Shown here piece after piece: positions 4,760 to 5,404 of a stretch of DNA of 5,404 nt. The first letter of the stretch is position 1; each line of letters opens with the position of its first letter. The notes beneath the pieces are model-generated. The model had not been told where the DNA came from. It saw only the letters and a program-made list of their open reading frames with translations, and made no database searches. Origin of the DNA: Bacillota bacterium (GTDB lineage: Bacteria; Bacillota; Clostridia; Peptostreptococcales; Anaerovoracaceae); the NCBI GenBank assembly GCA_017386805.1, contig JAFOGM010000102.1:1-5404 (forward strand). Direction: 5' to 3'. A program made the position numbers and the translations under genes.

Positions 4760-5404
4760 ATGAAAACAAGTACAACCAAAGAATTTTTTAAGTATTTTAC
4801 CATAGCATTTTTAGTAATGATGCTGTTGATGACTCCCATGCGGTTTCTGTTCCACTCCGTGGCGAATTTCTCGCCCTTCGAGCCGGAAGAAAACCTGATG
4901 GACAGCATGGACTTCATCGTAGGGGAAGACAGCCCCTTCTTTGAAGCCTTCCAGGATAAGCAGCGCGTCAATGTTCTGCTGCTGGGCATCAACGAAAACC
5001 TGACGGACACCATTATGGTTGCCAGCTTCGATATGAAAGCCAAGCACGTAGACGTGATCTCCGTTCCGCGAGATACGTACTACGAGCGCCCGGGCTATTC
5101 CAAGCCGGCGGAAAAGAAGATCAACGCAGCTTACAAGGGTTCCGCAGTGAATACAGCGAAGGCGGTCAGCGATGTACTGCTGGGAATGCCGCTGCACTAC
5201 TATGCGGTCATCAAGTATGATGGTGTAAAGAATGTGGTGGATGCCATCGGCGGCGTACCGATGAACATTCCTTTCAACATGCAATACAGCGATCCCACAG
5301 CAGATCCCCCGCTCTACATCAACATTTACAAGGGGGAACAGGTTCTGGACGGTGATCACGCCATGCAGTTCCTGCGCTATCGTTCCGGTTACGTGGAAGG
5401 TGAC
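4760..5404 (+). CDS. LytR-CpsA-Psr (LCP) family transferase, second of two (3' end outside window)
   Basis: The first 215 residues of a membrane-anchored LCP glycopolymer transferase, open at the right edge. It has a short N-terminus, a membrane segment (about 11-30), then the LCP core: NVLLLGINENLTDTIMV (71-87) with D83, VPRDTYYERP (R104, D105), KKIN (K120), MQYSDPTADPPLYI (174-187) and LDGDHAMQFLRYR (R206, R208). The later GR..RQQ motif and the C-terminus are not in the window. Across the shared core it is about 60% identical to the upstream LCP protein (84 of about 139 aligned residues counted by eye), so the pair is a tandem duplication. It shares the unusual short loop, with N78 and L81 where family members usually have Asp and Arg. 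It lacks the upstream copy's long basic head and four residues near position 129. TAAGGAAAG (4745-4753) supports the ATG. Likely job: attaching a wall or capsule polymer, possibly with a different preference from its twin. Confidence 0.9.
   Translation, partial: MKTSTTKEFFKYFTIAFLVMMLLMTPMRFLFHSVANFSPFEPEENLMDSMDFIVGEDSPFFEAFQDKQRVNVLLLGINENLTDTIMVASFDMKAKHVDVISVPRDTYYERPGYSKPAEKKINAAYKGSAVNTAKAVSDVLLGMPLHYYAVIKYDGVKNVVDAIGGVPMNIPFNMQYSDPTADPPLYINIYKGEQVLDGDHAMQFLRYRSGYVEGD

Noticed and set aside
4811..5359. A 182-codon minus-strand frame opposite the second LCP gene
   Set aside because: The same shadow pattern (VDVERG, VVQRHS) appears opposite the first LCP gene, as expected from reverse reading of duplicated coding sequence.

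Overview
The window looks like chromosomal DNA from a spore-forming member of the Bacillota, most likely a Clostridia-like lineage of moderate GC content. The reasons are a CwlD-type germination amidase, strong AGGAGG-type ribosome binding sites, LytR-CpsA-Psr (LCP) wall enzymes typical of Gram-positive bacteria, and AT-rich intergenic DNA. No phage, transposon, CRISPR or RNA gene was seen. The genus cannot be named from the sequence alone.

Layout. (1) Positions 1-863, minus strand: the first 287 residues of a free-standing alanyl-tRNA editing protein (AlaX-L type), which runs off the left edge. It has a good extended -10 promoter lying inside the leader of the divergent next gene. (2) 971-1756, plus strand: cwlD, the N-acetylmuramoyl-L-alanine amidase of spore cortex maturation. 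(3) 1757-2223: a 467-base non-coding gap. It contains two perfect DnaA boxes (TTATCCACA), one 8/9 box and at least six 7/9 near-boxes in both orientations, followed by about 110 bases of roughly 75% A+T. This looks like a replication origin or a DnaA-titration cluster and is the most interesting part of the window. It ends in an extended -10 promoter for the next gene. (4) 2224-3483: a CLC-family antiporter whose motifs fit the fluoride/proton (CLC-F) clade better than the chloride clade. (5) 3517-4557: a complete LCP-family glycopolymer transferase, 33 bases after the CLC gene with a small hairpin between them. (6) 4597-4634: a convincing Rho-independent terminator. (7) 4760-5404: a second LCP gene, about 60% identical to the first by eye across the core, truncated by the right edge.

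How the genes fit together. cwlD and the two LCP genes are all envelope functions: cortex peptidoglycan maturation, and attachment of anionic or capsular glycopolymers to peptidoglycan. The CLC gene probably shares a transcript with the first LCP gene, while the terminator suggests that the second LCP gene has its own promoter. The AlaX gene is a translation-fidelity gene on the opposite strand. The DnaA-box cluster could link the clc-LCP promoter to replication, but this is inference.
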